From Verrucomicrobiia bacterium (lineage in GTDB: Bacteria > Verrucomicrobiota > Verrucomicrobiia > Verrucomicrobiales > DEV007): a DNA stretch of 39,841 bases. The notes below the pieces were generated by a model. It was not told where the DNA came from. It saw only the letters and a program-made list of their open reading frames with translations, and did not search any database. Below are positions 8,698 through 17,085 of this stretch, one piece after another; within the stretch, counting starts at the first letter, position 1; every line of letters begins with the position of its first letter. The stretch lies in NCBI GenBank assembly GCA_020439945.1, contig JAGRPB010000029.1, positions 1-39,841 on the forward strand, in the 5' to 3' direction. The position numbers and the translations under genes were made by a program.

Positions 8698-9324
8698 ATG
8701 GATGGAGGATACATTTCCCGGCGAGGCTTTTCTTTGGTCGAGATGCTGGTCGTTCTCAGCATCATCGGCGTGATGCTGGCCCTCAGCGCACCCATGTGGA
8801 TGACGCAATCCACGATGGACCTGAACGGGGCCTCGATGCGACTGGCGACATTTTTTGAGGAAGCCCGCGCCCAGTCCACGGCCTACGGAGAACCGGTGCG
8901 GGTGCTGATTCACGACGACCCGACCGATCCGGGAAATTATCGCCGCCGGATTCTGGCGTTACGCCGGGAGGATAAGGACAGCGATGACGCCACACCGCCC
9001 CAATGGAGGCCTGTGCTTCATCCGTTGATCCTGCCCGAGGGAATTTTCATCGATGTCGACCAACCTGGGGTTTCCCAATCGCGAATGAGCTTCACGGGCT
9101 CCGGCGCCGAAAACCTCTCCTGGCGCTATTACGAAATCGAACCGAGCGGCGTACCGTCGGAGGACTCGGCTCGCAATGTGGTTCTCGGCAAAGGGATCGC
9201 CGATTCCCCGGGAAGCCAGATCCGTTTTCCCAATCCCGAACTGGTGGCGGGATTTCGCCTCAGCAACCGCACTCGACCCATCCATTTCCGGAATCGTGAC
9301 GACATCGCCCGATCCACCCGCTAG
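8698..9324 (+). CDS. Prepilin-like protein, Verru_Chthon cassette protein D (GspH-like)
   Basis: A 208-residue protein with a class III (type IV pilin) signal: short basic leader ending RRG, cleavage G10/F11, then FSLVEMLVVLSIIGVML with the conserved Glu at mature position 5. The helix continues into a GspH/FimT-like segment (LATFFEEARAQSTAYGEPVRV). The rest is probably a beta-rich globular domain. Prepilin peptidase should cleave and N-methylate it, leaving it anchored in the inner membrane. A GTG at 8671 would lengthen the leader, but ATG 8698 gives a normal leader. It is the first of four tightly packed prepilin-like genes; the next ATG directly follows its TAG stop. It matches what I know of Verru_Chthon cassette D, but no profile search was run. 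Confidence 0.82.
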   Translation: MDGGYISRRGFSLVEMLVVLSIIGVMLALSAPMWMTQSTMDLNGASMRLATFFEEARAQSTAYGEPVRVLIHDDPTDPGNYRRRILALRREDKDSDDATPPQWRPVLHPLILPEGIFIDVDQPGVSQSRMSFTGSGAENLSWRYYEIEPSGVPSEDSARNVVLGKGIADSPGSQIRFPNPELVAGFRLSNRTRPIHFRNRDDIARSTR

Positions 9325-9933
9325 ATGATCCCCGACCTCCATCCCCTGCCGAATCCGAGAACGCCGTCGCGGCGGGCCTTCACCCTCGTGGAGGTGATTC
9401 TCGCTCTCGGAATCGTGGCTGTCGCGGGCGGCCTGCTTCTCACTTCACTGGCCCAATCCGTGAAATCGGAGGGAAAGGGAAACGCCCGGGAGTCGGCCAT
9501 TCAACTCGAAGACGTCATCCGGTCGCGGCTCAACGAAGTCGATTTTTACGAACTCTACACCTTTCTGAAAAACAACGAGGCGATCTACTACGCCTATCAA
9601 TACCGCGCCGATCCGCGACAGGTTCGCGACGACGGCACCTTCTCCCCCGCCAGCGGTCCCGGCAGCCAGGTGGTCCCGGGTTTTCGGCGGCGGACGGATC
9701 CCGATTTCCTCGCCGAGATCGCCTCCGCCGAGGGAGACATTTTTCGGCTGCGCCTGACGCCTTTCCTTTACGATCCGGGTGAACCCTACACGCTTCCGAC
9801 CTTCGAAGAGTATGAACCCGGCGCCCTGAGAGTGTTCGTGGAGGTCTACCAGGATTTCACCCCCGGGGAAAACGTGGCCGATTGGCCGAACGATCGCCGT
9901 GTGCTCTCATTTCCGATTGCTTTGATCCGGTGA
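9325..9933 (+). CDS. Prepilin-like protein, Verru_Chthon cassette protein B (GspI-like)
   Basis: A 202-residue protein with the prepilin signal RRAFTLVEVILALGIVAVAGG. The residue before the cleavage site is Ala rather than the usual Gly, and Glu is at mature position 5. The hydrophobic helix carries a GspI-like pattern (ALGIVAVAGGLL). The soluble part has an NEVDFYELYTFL segment and many aromatic residues. The start codon directly abuts the previous gene's stop (TAGATG), so translation is coupled. By position and helix character it corresponds to the minor pseudopilin GspI of type II secretion, which pairs with the H, J and K pseudopilins at the tip. That equivalence is inference; the family name fits the length and order. 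Confidence 0.8.
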   Translation: MIPDLHPLPNPRTPSRRAFTLVEVILALGIVAVAGGLLLTSLAQSVKSEGKGNARESAIQLEDVIRSRLNEVDFYELYTFLKNNEAIYYAYQYRADPRQVRDDGTFSPASGPGSQVVPGFRRRTDPDFLAEIASAEGDIFRLRLTPFLYDPGEPYTLPTFEEYEPGALRVFVEVYQDFTPGENVADWPNDRRVLSFPIALIR

Positions 9934-10754
9934 TGGAGACGCTGAAGTCCAACCGGATTCCGCCGTCACGCGGCATGACGCTGATCGAATTGCTGGTGGC
10001 AATGGTCATCTCCTCGGTGCTGCTGGTCATCCTGGCTTCGTTGCTTTCGGTATCGCTGACTCAGTGGAATCGTCAGTCGGGAAAACGTCTCGAGCAGACC
10101 GAAGCCCAGATGGCGCTGGCTACGATGGTGGAGGATCTGCAGTCCATTCTGCTCAAGAGGGACGGATCGGAATGGTTGCAGGTAAAGGCCGTTGTCGTCG
10201 ATGATCTGGGTCAAACTCCCCAGCTCATGTTTCTCGCCCGCCCCACCGACGTCTCGCCCGACCGGAAAGGCGATGTGTGCGCCATTTCCTATCGACTTCA
10301 GAAGCGCGACCCCTTTCACGCCAAGGAACCGATCCATGCTCTCTATCGTGCCGTGATTCCACCCGAAGCCGCCATTCAAAAACTGGGCGCAGAAGACCTG
10401 GATATCGCCTACTGGAGCGGGGGCTCCATCGATCCGGTTGCGACCGACAATCTGATTGCCGCCAACATCGTCAGACTCTCTCTGAGCTTTCAGCTCGAAG
10501 AACCAGACGGCACGATCAAAACCGTCAGTGAGGGATTCGGCTGGCACGCGCGACGCGAGATCACCGTCGGTGCCGCGGAGGACAGCCCCTATCCCGAGGG
10601 CACCTTCATTCGGCGTCTGGAAATTCGCCTGACCTCCATTGATCGTACCGCCCAGCTGCTCCTGAGTGACGGCACCCTGCCGCTGGATGAGATCATCTCT
10701 CGATTCGGCCGGGACTACGGCACCGTCGTCGAATTTCCGAGGCCACTGTTCTGA
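9933..10754 (+). CDS. Prepilin-like protein, Verru_Chthon cassette protein C (GspJ-like)
   Basis: A 273-residue protein with a textbook prepilin signal: SRG/MTLIELLVAMVISSVLLVIL, Gly before the cleavage site and Glu at position 5. The helix continues as TQWNRQSGKRLEQTEAQMAL, the long alpha-1 of pseudopilins. A segment with FLARPTD and VCAISYRL resembles the GspJ-type core. The start ATG 9933 overlaps the previous stop in a TGATG arrangement; an in-frame ATG at 9882 would lie inside the previous gene and place the signal too far in. The end overlaps the next ATG in the same way. It should sit in the inner membrane or in a pseudopilus tip. Confidence 0.82.
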   Translation: METLKSNRIPPSRGMTLIELLVAMVISSVLLVILASLLSVSLTQWNRQSGKRLEQTEAQMALATMVEDLQSILLKRDGSEWLQVKAVVVDDLGQTPQLMFLARPTDVSPDRKGDVCAISYRLQKRDPFHAKEPIHALYRAVIPPEAAIQKLGAEDLDIAYWSGGSIDPVATDNLIAANIVRLSLSFQLEEPDGTIKTVSEGFGWHARREITVGAAEDSPYPEGTFIRRLEIRLTSIDRTAQLLLSDGTLPLDEIISRFGRDYGTVVEFPRPLF

Positions 10755-13700
10755 TGAATTTCGAAACCCATCATCGCATTCGATCGTCGTCGGATCTCCG
10801 CGCCTACGCGCTGATCTCGACGCTCCTGATCCTGTCGCTGATCCTCATGGTGGTGGTGGCCCTGCTCGGCCTGCAGCGACGGAGCAACAGTCGCGTGGCG
10901 CTCGATCGCGATCTGACCGAAGCCCGCGCCAACGCGCTCTACGCTCTCGACACCGCCCTGTCCGAACTCCAGCGATATGCCGGCCCCGATCAGGCCGTGT
11001 CCGCCACCGCCGACATTCTCGAAACGGAGGGAAACCCCATCCCGAATCCCAAGTGGACCGGCATCTGGCCAGCGACGGAAGAGGCCAGATCCAACGACTC
11101 GCTTGGGGCCTTTCTGGTGAGCGGGAATGAGCGATTCGACGTTGATGAATCACTCACAGCTTATCCGTCAGGCTACCACGATCCCAACGTCGAACTTTCC
11201 CCGAACTCCACCGACATCATCGAACTGGTCGGGGCCGGGATGAAACATCCCGAAAACCGAGTGCTGGTACCACGGCAGGCGCTTCATGAACCCTTCGGCG
11301 AGAGACGGCTCAAAGGACATTTCGCCTACTGGGTCGGTGATGAGGGAGTGAAAGCAAAAGTGAATCTCCTCGATCCCTACCGAAACCCCGAAAACAACGA
11401 GGAAAAAACTCTCAGGCTAACCATTGCCCAGCGAAACGGCATCGAGGCAGTCCTACCAACTTTCAATAGCAATGATTCAAGAAATGGCGAGACAACGACC
11501 ACAGCGGAATTTGGACTACTGCAGGAAAGCGGCGTCGAACTCGCCCCATATTTCCACGACCTTACGACCCACAGCACCGGACTTCTGACCGATACCCGGC
11601 ACGGCGGCTTACGCCGCGATCTTACCTCGGCGTTCGAAAGCAACCGGATCTTTGCGCGAGAGTTCGCCGCCACCCCCACCTTCGCCACACCCAGCGCCTC
11701 GGTGACCGAGATTGATCAATACCGATTGGACACCGGTCGCCTCAAGGATTTCTACCTGGTCGATGAAATCCTCGAGACTTCACTCAAAAACGACGCCAGC
11801 CGAGGTCGTTGGTCCGGCGGTCCCAACTGGGCAAATCTTCGGGAGTATTACCTGCTAAAGAACCGTCCAGTCCAAAACATCCCCTTTCTTCCGCATCCCC
11901 GCTGCGGTGTCGCCATGCGGGAATACGCATTTAACCCCTACAAGCATGGCACCGTCGTCGGAACAGGCGCCATCAATCAGTCCGGCAAAAAGGACTACTA
12001 TCAACGCAACAGCCCGGTCAGCCCGATATTGGCCCGAGCCCAGATGAATGTCCGTCTCAGGACCCGAGAAAACCCGAGAAAAGGAGACGAACCTCCGACT
12101 TATCGACTTGAACTCGAGATCCAACCGGTCATAGGCATCTGGAATCCTTACAACATCGCCATGTCGAACCGAAAGTACCGCTTCGATTGGGAGATCTCGG
12201 TCTTTTTGATCATCGAGGTAGATGGCAAAAAGTTTTTCTACGATCTGTATCGACTGTGGAACAGTCCTTCGGAGCCATGGTTCAGCATGGACAGCACCTC
12301 CATCGACCTTGAACCAGGAGAGATCCGCCTGCTATCGGTCGAAAGCCGCAACCCTTTGCTTCGTACCGTCACGTTGAGCCCTCGCTGGAATGGCGAGGGG
12401 TGCTTCTGGAAAACCCTTCCCGTCGACCAGACTGACCCAAAATCGAAACCCCTGACTCTTGAAGCTGATGCTTCCGTCAACGTGGTGAAAGTAGGGCTGG
12501 TAGCGCCCCCAGAAACCTCCAAGTGGGATGAGGAGAAAAAAGAATTCGAGAAGCACAATACCTTCATGGCGATCAAATACGGGGAACAAGTTGGCAGTTC
12601 TGGAAATAACGTGGAATCCAGTTCCGTCAGGATGAACAACCTTTGGAAGGCCGACGATACCTCCGGCCCCCAGTTTGTTCCTTTGCCCGATGACGAGGTA
12701 CCCCCCTTCTATCCACCCCAACATACCGACGATCCTCTCCGCCTTGCCGCCTGGGTGTACTACCTTCGCACCACTCAGGAGGATGATTTGGGACACCGAA
12801 ACTTCATCGACAGCAACGTCCGTGCAATCGTGGCCAATTCTCGCTGGGATGGCTCCATTGCAGACCGGGGATGGCGGGCCATGGGTTGGCTGGCGGACGG
12901 CGGAAACCGGGCCCTGTTGCCGACCGGGAACGAAGAACCGGAAGCCGACGGGCAAGGTCGCTATCGGGGCTTCGGAGGCAATTCCATCGGGGCTACGGGC
13001 GAAACTCATCTCGTTTTGTTCGATGTCCCCAGAGAGCCACTCCTGAGTATCGGGCAACTCCAGAATGCGAATCTTGGTCGATACAACAACGAGCCTTCCT
13101 TTATCGTTGGAAACTCTTACCAGAATGTGAGGATTCCACTGGGACAAACAATAGTGCGAAACTTTGCCCCTTATCTTCCCGGCCTCGACGTCTTCGACCT
13201 CTCTTGGCACGTCAACCATCGGCTCTGGGATTCCTACTTCTTTTCGGGCATCGAGCCCGGCAAGGCATCCGATGTCATCTCCGGCGCCAAAGACGGCGAG
13301 CCATTGCCTGAAAGCCGCTATCACCTTTACGATCCCGACGATCAATTTGAGGAGCGAATCCAGTCGGCCGAAAACGCCGAGGATTCCTACGACGCCATCG
13401 CGGCGAACCTCCTGGTGGACGGGGCCTTCAATGTGAATTCCACCTCCGTCGGGGCATGGAAGGCGATGCTGAGTTCAATGCGCAACCTGGAGATTCCCGT
13501 CTACGATCCAACAACCGCTACCCATCGATGGGTGCCCGGGAAGATCGTCTTCAGCCGCTTTACCCGGCCTTTCGACGAGGGATTTGATTCCACAGCAAGC
13601 GCCACCAACGACAACTACTGGCGTGGCTATCGCGAATTGACGGAGGAACAGATCACCGAGGTGGCCGAAGAAATCGTGCGCCAGATCAAGATGCGGGGTC

Positions 13701-14263
13701 CTTTCCGTTCGCTCGGCGATTTCGTGAATCGATCCCTCGAAGACACCGATCCATCCAACGCGCCCGAAGACGACACTCGCATCTGCGGGGCCCTCCAGGC
13801 CGCTCTCGATCGCACCAGTGTCAATCGCGACATCTCCTCTTCGCTCAGCCAACCCGTGGACCCGATTCCCGATTCGGCGAATGAATTCTATGACGTTCCC
13901 GAGGCTTCAACCCAGGGAACCGGTTTTCCCGGCTACCTGCTCCAGGGCGATGTTCTCCAGGCCTTGGGTCCCGTCCTGACTGCCCGCTCCGATACCTTCC
14001 GGATCCGGGCCTATGGAGACAAGACAGCCACTTCCCGACAGGATCCGAATCTCGAGATCACCACGGCCCGCGCGTGGTGCGAGGCCATCGTGCAACGCGT
14101 TCCGGAACCCGTCGAGAAACTCAGCGACGACTCGACCGAAGAGGAAGATCTGATCCAACGCCCGGAGGACGTGGAAACCCATTACCGCAGCGCCGAAAAA
14201 CCTTACTTTGGTCGGCGCTTTCAAATCGTTTCGTTCCGCTGGCTGGAAAAAGATGAACTTTGA
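10754..14263 (+). CDS. Very large GspK-like protein, Verru_Chthon cassette protein A
   Basis: A 1169-residue protein with one N-terminal hydrophobic segment (about 18-40, RAYALISTLLILSLILMVVV). Like GspK, it lacks Glu at position 5. A long helix (ALDRDLTEARANALYALDTALSEL) follows, similar to the start of GspK/PilX-type proteins. Near residues 981-990 a motif RGPFRSLGDFVNR resembles the helix-hairpin part of GspK. The C-terminus ends in GRRFQIVSFRWLEKDEL, which I associate with this cassette family. T2SS GspK proteins are about 300-350 residues, so this one is more than three times longer; the central 700 residues have no named domain and are probably beta-rich and exported. The TGATG overlap with the preceding gene implies coupled synthesis. 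I am sure of the ORF and fairly sure of the family. Confidence 0.82.
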   Translation: MNFETHHRIRSSSDLRAYALISTLLILSLILMVVVALLGLQRRSNSRVALDRDLTEARANALYALDTALSELQRYAGPDQAVSATADILETEGNPIPNPKWTGIWPATEEARSNDSLGAFLVSGNERFDVDESLTAYPSGYHDPNVELSPNSTDIIELVGAGMKHPENRVLVPRQALHEPFGERRLKGHFAYWVGDEGVKAKVNLLDPYRNPENNEEKTLRLTIAQRNGIEAVLPTFNSNDSRNGETTTTAEFGLLQESGVELAPYFHDLTTHSTGLLTDTRHGGLRRDLTSAFESNRIFAREFAATPTFATPSASVTEIDQYRLDTGRLKDFYLVDEILETSLKNDASRGRWSGGPNWANLREYYLLKNRPVQNIPFLPHPRCGVAMREYAFNPYKHGTVVGTGAINQSGKKDYYQRNSPVSPILARAQMNVRLRTRENPRKGDEPPTYRLELEIQPVIGIWNPYNIAMSNRKYRFDWEISVFLIIEVDGKKFFYDLYRLWNSPSEPWFSMDSTSIDLEPGEIRLLSVESRNPLLRTVTLSPRWNGEGCFWKTLPVDQTDPKSKPLTLEADASVNVVKVGLVAPPETSKWDEEKKEFEKHNTFMAIKYGEQVGSSGNNVESSSVRMNNLWKADDTSGPQFVPLPDDEVPPFYPPQHTDDPLRLAAWVYYLRTTQEDDLGHRNFIDSNVRAIVANSRWDGSIADRGWRAMGWLADGGNRALLPTGNEEPEADGQGRYRGFGGNSIGATGETHLVLFDVPREPLLSIGQLQNANLGRYNNEPSFIVGNSYQNVRIPLGQTIVRNFAPYLPGLDVFDLSWHVNHRLWDSYFFSGIEPGKASDVISGAKDGEPLPESRYHLYDPDDQFEERIQSAENAEDSYDAIAANLLVDGAFNVNSTSVGAWKAMLSSMRNLEIPVYDPTTATHRWVPGKIVFSRFTRPFDEGFDSTASATNDNYWRGYRELTEEQITEVAEEIVRQIKMRGPFRSLGDFVNRSLEDTDPSNAPEDDTRICGALQAALDRTSVNRDISSSLSQPVDPIPDSANEFYDVPEASTQGTGFPGYLLQGDVLQALGPVLTARSDTFRIRAYGDKTATSRQDPNLEITTARAWCEAIVQRVPEPVEKLSDDSTEEEDLIQRPEDVETHYRSAEKPYFGRRFQIVSFRWLEKDEL

Positions 14264-14326
14264 GGCGAGAATGCCGCCCGCCATTCCTCTCCGCTTCCCA
14301 AAGCAAGTTCGTTCGATCCCCCGGAA

Positions 14327-15046
14327 ATGCCGTCTTCCCGTCTCACCGTCGCCACCTGGCTGGTGTTTATCGCGCTGATCGCGGCGATCGATCTGACCCG
14401 GGCAGATGAAAAGGACAAGGGTCCGAAAGTGTCACTGGTGGTGTTGAGCGAATCGGGCGTCATCCGCGATCTCTCTTTCGAGAATGGTGGCACCGTCGAG
14501 AAACTGTCGGTCTACAGCCGGGGATTTGCCCCTCCGGTGAAATATCGCGGGCCTCAACATCTCGTCTTCTTTCGTCCGATCGATCCAGCCCTGGGATTCG
14601 ACAAGGATCGCGAGATCGTCGGCCAGGTCGATCTCCCCGCCAACGCCGAGAGCGTGATGCTTTTGTTCAAAACGACCGGCAATTCGGAAAAGGAAGCCTA
14701 CGAAATTTTTGCCTTCGACAACGATCTGAGGCGTTTCCCGGCCGGCGGGTATCGTATTTTCAATACCACCAGGGAACCCGTGATCTGCTGGCTGGCGAAA
14801 AATCGCTTCGAACTCGCCCCGAAAGACCACCACATCGCCACTGCGGACGGCGACGAAAACGGCAACGTCACGCTTCGAATCTACCGACAGGAAAAGGGAG
14901 AGTTGACCCGCATCTACAGCTCGGTCTGGCAGGTCAAGGACACCCGGCGAACCACGGTTTTTCTCACCCCCTCAGGCACTCGCGTCCAGGAAATCTCGGT
15001 CAGCAAATTCGTCGAACCGATCGTTCCCGAACGCGAAGCGAACTGA
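14327..15046 (+). CDS. Exported protein of unknown function, fifth gene of the pseudopilin cassette
   Basis: A 239-residue protein with a hydrophobic N-terminal signal (about 8-24, VATWLVFIALIAAIDL) and probable cleavage near TRADEK. The mature part begins KVSLVVLSESGVIRDLSFENGG and continues with alternating hydrophobic and charged residues, typical of a beta-sandwich. There is a single Cys in PVICWLAKN. I do not recognise a named domain. The gene starts 63 bp after the stop of the 1169-residue GspK-like gene and is on the same strand, so it probably belongs to the same transcript. A periplasmic partner or cargo of the pseudopilus-like proteins is possible but unproven. Confidence 0.75.
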   Translation: MPSSRLTVATWLVFIALIAAIDLTRADEKDKGPKVSLVVLSESGVIRDLSFENGGTVEKLSVYSRGFAPPVKYRGPQHLVFFRPIDPALGFDKDREIVGQVDLPANAESVMLLFKTTGNSEKEAYEIFAFDNDLRRFPAGGYRIFNTTREPVICWLAKNRFELAPKDHHIATADGDENGNVTLRIYRQEKGELTRIYSSVWQVKDTRRTTVFLTPSGTRVQEISVSKFVEPIVPEREAN

Positions 15047-15071
15047 TTTCATTTCATTTCATCTCATCTCA
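15047..15071 (+). repeat. Pentamer short tandem repeat filling an intergenic gap
   Basis: Three copies of TTTCA followed by two of TCTCA run without interruption from the base after the TGA stop at 15046 to the A of the ATG start at 15071. The repeat is therefore the whole intergenic spacer and 5' leader context of the FAD oxidoreductase gene. Length changes by slippage would alter leader spacing but not the reading frame of either gene. Confidence 0.9.
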
Positions 15072-17011
15072 TGTCTTTTCGTTTCCTCCTCCTCTCCTGC
15101 CTGGTCGCGGCGTCGACACCTCTGACGGCCGAGACCGGATCACCGCTCGCACCCATCCACGCGGACGTCTGCGTCTACACCGCCACGCCCTCCGGCATTC
15201 TCGCCGCCATCGCGGTGAAACGGGAGGGACGTTCGGTCGTGATCGTCGAACCGAGCCGTTGGGTCGGCGGCATGCTGGGGGCGGGATTGAAGCCGCTCCA
15301 GGATTGCCCCAATTACAATGCCACCGGCGGGATGACTCACGAGCTCCTGCCCAAGCTGGGAGAAAACTCCGAGCCACTCGTCAACAGCGATCGCCGCAGC
15401 CTCGATCCCAAGGCGATCCGGACAGATTTCCAGGCCCTTCTCGAACAGCACGACATCCGGGTCATCTTCGAGCACCGGATCTCGAACTGTCAGCTGACTG
15501 ATGGCAGGATCCAATCGGCCAGCTTCGATCTCGCCCCCTTCGACGAACTCGGCTGTCCCGTCGCTGAGCCGACCCGCGTGAATCACCTCCGGGTCAGCGC
15601 GGGAGTTTTCATCGATGCCAGCTATGAAGGAGACCTGATGGCCGCCGCAGGGGTGTCTTATCGCGTCGGTCGGGAAAGCACCGGCGAATACGGCGAGGAA
15701 CTCGCCGGCGTCCGCGAACCGATGGAGATCGCGCCGATCGATCCGTTCGTCGAACCCGGCCATCCCGAGAGCGGTCTCCTGAAATGGGTCGAGGACGATC
15801 ATGGCAAGCCCGTCGGGGCCGCCGATGGCTACACGCAGGCTTACAACTACCGCTATTACACCACCGCCAATCCCGATTTCCGCGTCCCGATCACCGCGCC
15901 GGATGACTACGATCCCAAAGACTTTGAGCTGGTCGGTCGCTATGTCGAATACCTGACTCAAACCACCGCCGACGCCGGAGATTTGAAAAAGAAACTGGTC
16001 GGCATCTATCCCGGTTGGAAGAATTCGGGCGAGTGGAACTACCAGCGATCTTCCCTGTTCTCGATGGCGCCGCTCGGCATCAGTCAGCGATACGCTTCCG
16101 GCGATTACGCGGAAAAAGCGGACGTTTGGAAAGCCCACCAGGATTACCTGCGCGGCCTGCACACCTTCATGAGCACCGACCCGCGTGTTCCTGAGAGCTA
16201 CCGGAAAGAGGTCGCCGCGCTTGGACTCGATGGTCGCATTCACCCGGAGACCGGCGGCTGGCCGCACCAACTCTACATCCGCGTTTCTCGCCGCATGGAA
16301 GGTCGCTACACCATTACCGCCGACGATGTCTACAACCGCACCGAAGTCGATGACCCGATCGGGCTGGCCCAATACGGGATCGACACCTACCCGGCCCGCC
16401 GCATCTGGGGACGCGACGCCGAGGGCAATACTTGGGTCGGCATCGAGGGCAAGATGTTCATCGGTGGCGGCAAAGGCCCGACCAACGTCCCCTACCCCAT
16501 TCCCTACCGCGCCATCACGCCAAAATCCGAAGAATGCGGGAACCTGCTGGTCCCGGTCTGCTTTTCCGCTTCGCACCTCGGTTATGCCTCCGCTCGTATG
16601 GAACCGGTATTCATGATGTGCGGCGAATCGGCCGGCATCGCCGCCTGCCAGGCTCTGGACGAAGGCGTTTCGGTTCAGAGGATCGATCCAAAACGCCTTC
16701 ACCAGGCGCTCGAGGCCGCCGGACAGAAGTTGATCTGGGATCCCAAAAAAGATCAATCGAGCGCCGGCACGAATGACGGGGCTCTATCCTTCCAGCGACT
16801 CCTCGATCGATGTGACAACGATAGAAATCAGGCCATTTCCCAGGTCGAGTGGGATGCCGGAAAGTCCGGTTGGGAATGGCTTTTTCCAAAAATTGATTCG
16901 GACGAAAGCGGCACGATCGACAAAGCGGAATACGAAGCCTTTCAGCGCTACAAGACCGAGCACTCCGATTGGACGACGCGCCTGAAGAAGGAATCCGTTC
17001 CCCGATCATGA
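15071..17011 (+). CDS. Secreted FAD-dependent oxidoreductase with C-terminal EF-hands
   Basis: A 646-residue protein. A Sec signal peptide (about 1-20, FLLLSCLVAASTPLTA) precedes a FAD-binding Rossmann start: ADVCVYTATPSGILAAIAVKR, then VVIVEPSRWVGGMLGAGL with the typical GGM segment of the FAD_oxidored family. Near residue 197 FIDASYEGDLMAAAGV is another hallmark of that family, and LLVPVCFSASHLGYASARMEP forms the C-terminal FAD-contact region. Residues about 575-630 hold two EF-hand-like loops, DNDRNQAISQVEW and DSDESGTIDKAEY; the second has canonical DxDxSG spacing and an acidic last ligand. Database entries sometimes label this family xanthan lyase, but nothing here shows lyase activity. 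It probably oxidises a sugar-related substrate in the periplasm or outside. It is paralogous to the next gene. Confidence 0.87.
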   Translation: MSFRFLLLSCLVAASTPLTAETGSPLAPIHADVCVYTATPSGILAAIAVKREGRSVVIVEPSRWVGGMLGAGLKPLQDCPNYNATGGMTHELLPKLGENSEPLVNSDRRSLDPKAIRTDFQALLEQHDIRVIFEHRISNCQLTDGRIQSASFDLAPFDELGCPVAEPTRVNHLRVSAGVFIDASYEGDLMAAAGVSYRVGRESTGEYGEELAGVREPMEIAPIDPFVEPGHPESGLLKWVEDDHGKPVGAADGYTQAYNYRYYTTANPDFRVPITAPDDYDPKDFELVGRYVEYLTQTTADAGDLKKKLVGIYPGWKNSGEWNYQRSSLFSMAPLGISQRYASGDYAEKADVWKAHQDYLRGLHTFMSTDPRVPESYRKEVAALGLDGRIHPETGGWPHQLYIRVSRRMEGRYTITADDVYNRTEVDDPIGLAQYGIDTYPARRIWGRDAEGNTWVGIEGKMFIGGGKGPTNVPYPIPYRAITPKSEECGNLLVPVCFSASHLGYASARMEPVFMMCGESAGIAACQALDEGVSVQRIDPKRLHQALEAAGQKLIWDPKKDQSSAGTNDGALSFQRLLDRCDNDRNQAISQVEWDAGKSGWEWLFPKIDSDESGTIDKAEYEAFQRYKTEHSDWTTRLKKESVPRS

Positions 17012-17085
17012 GCGCGGATTCCCAGCCGCGTGTTCGTGTCCTTTACCGGGTTTGCGGTGGCTGATAGCCTGCGTTTTTCCGATCA

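Noticed and set aside
8698..14263. A complete type II secretion operon
   Set aside because: Only H-, I-, J- and K-like proteins are present; no secretin, ATPase, platform protein or major pseudopilin is seen.
15140..16756. Antisense 538-codon frame opposite the first FAD oxidoreductase
   Set aside because: The plus-strand gene has clear FAD motifs and EF-hands; the reverse frame is a codon-bias artefact.
15071..17011. Label xanthan lyase for the FAD proteins
   Set aside because: The sequence shows FAD-binding motifs and no lyase domain; that label for this family is a transferred annotation.
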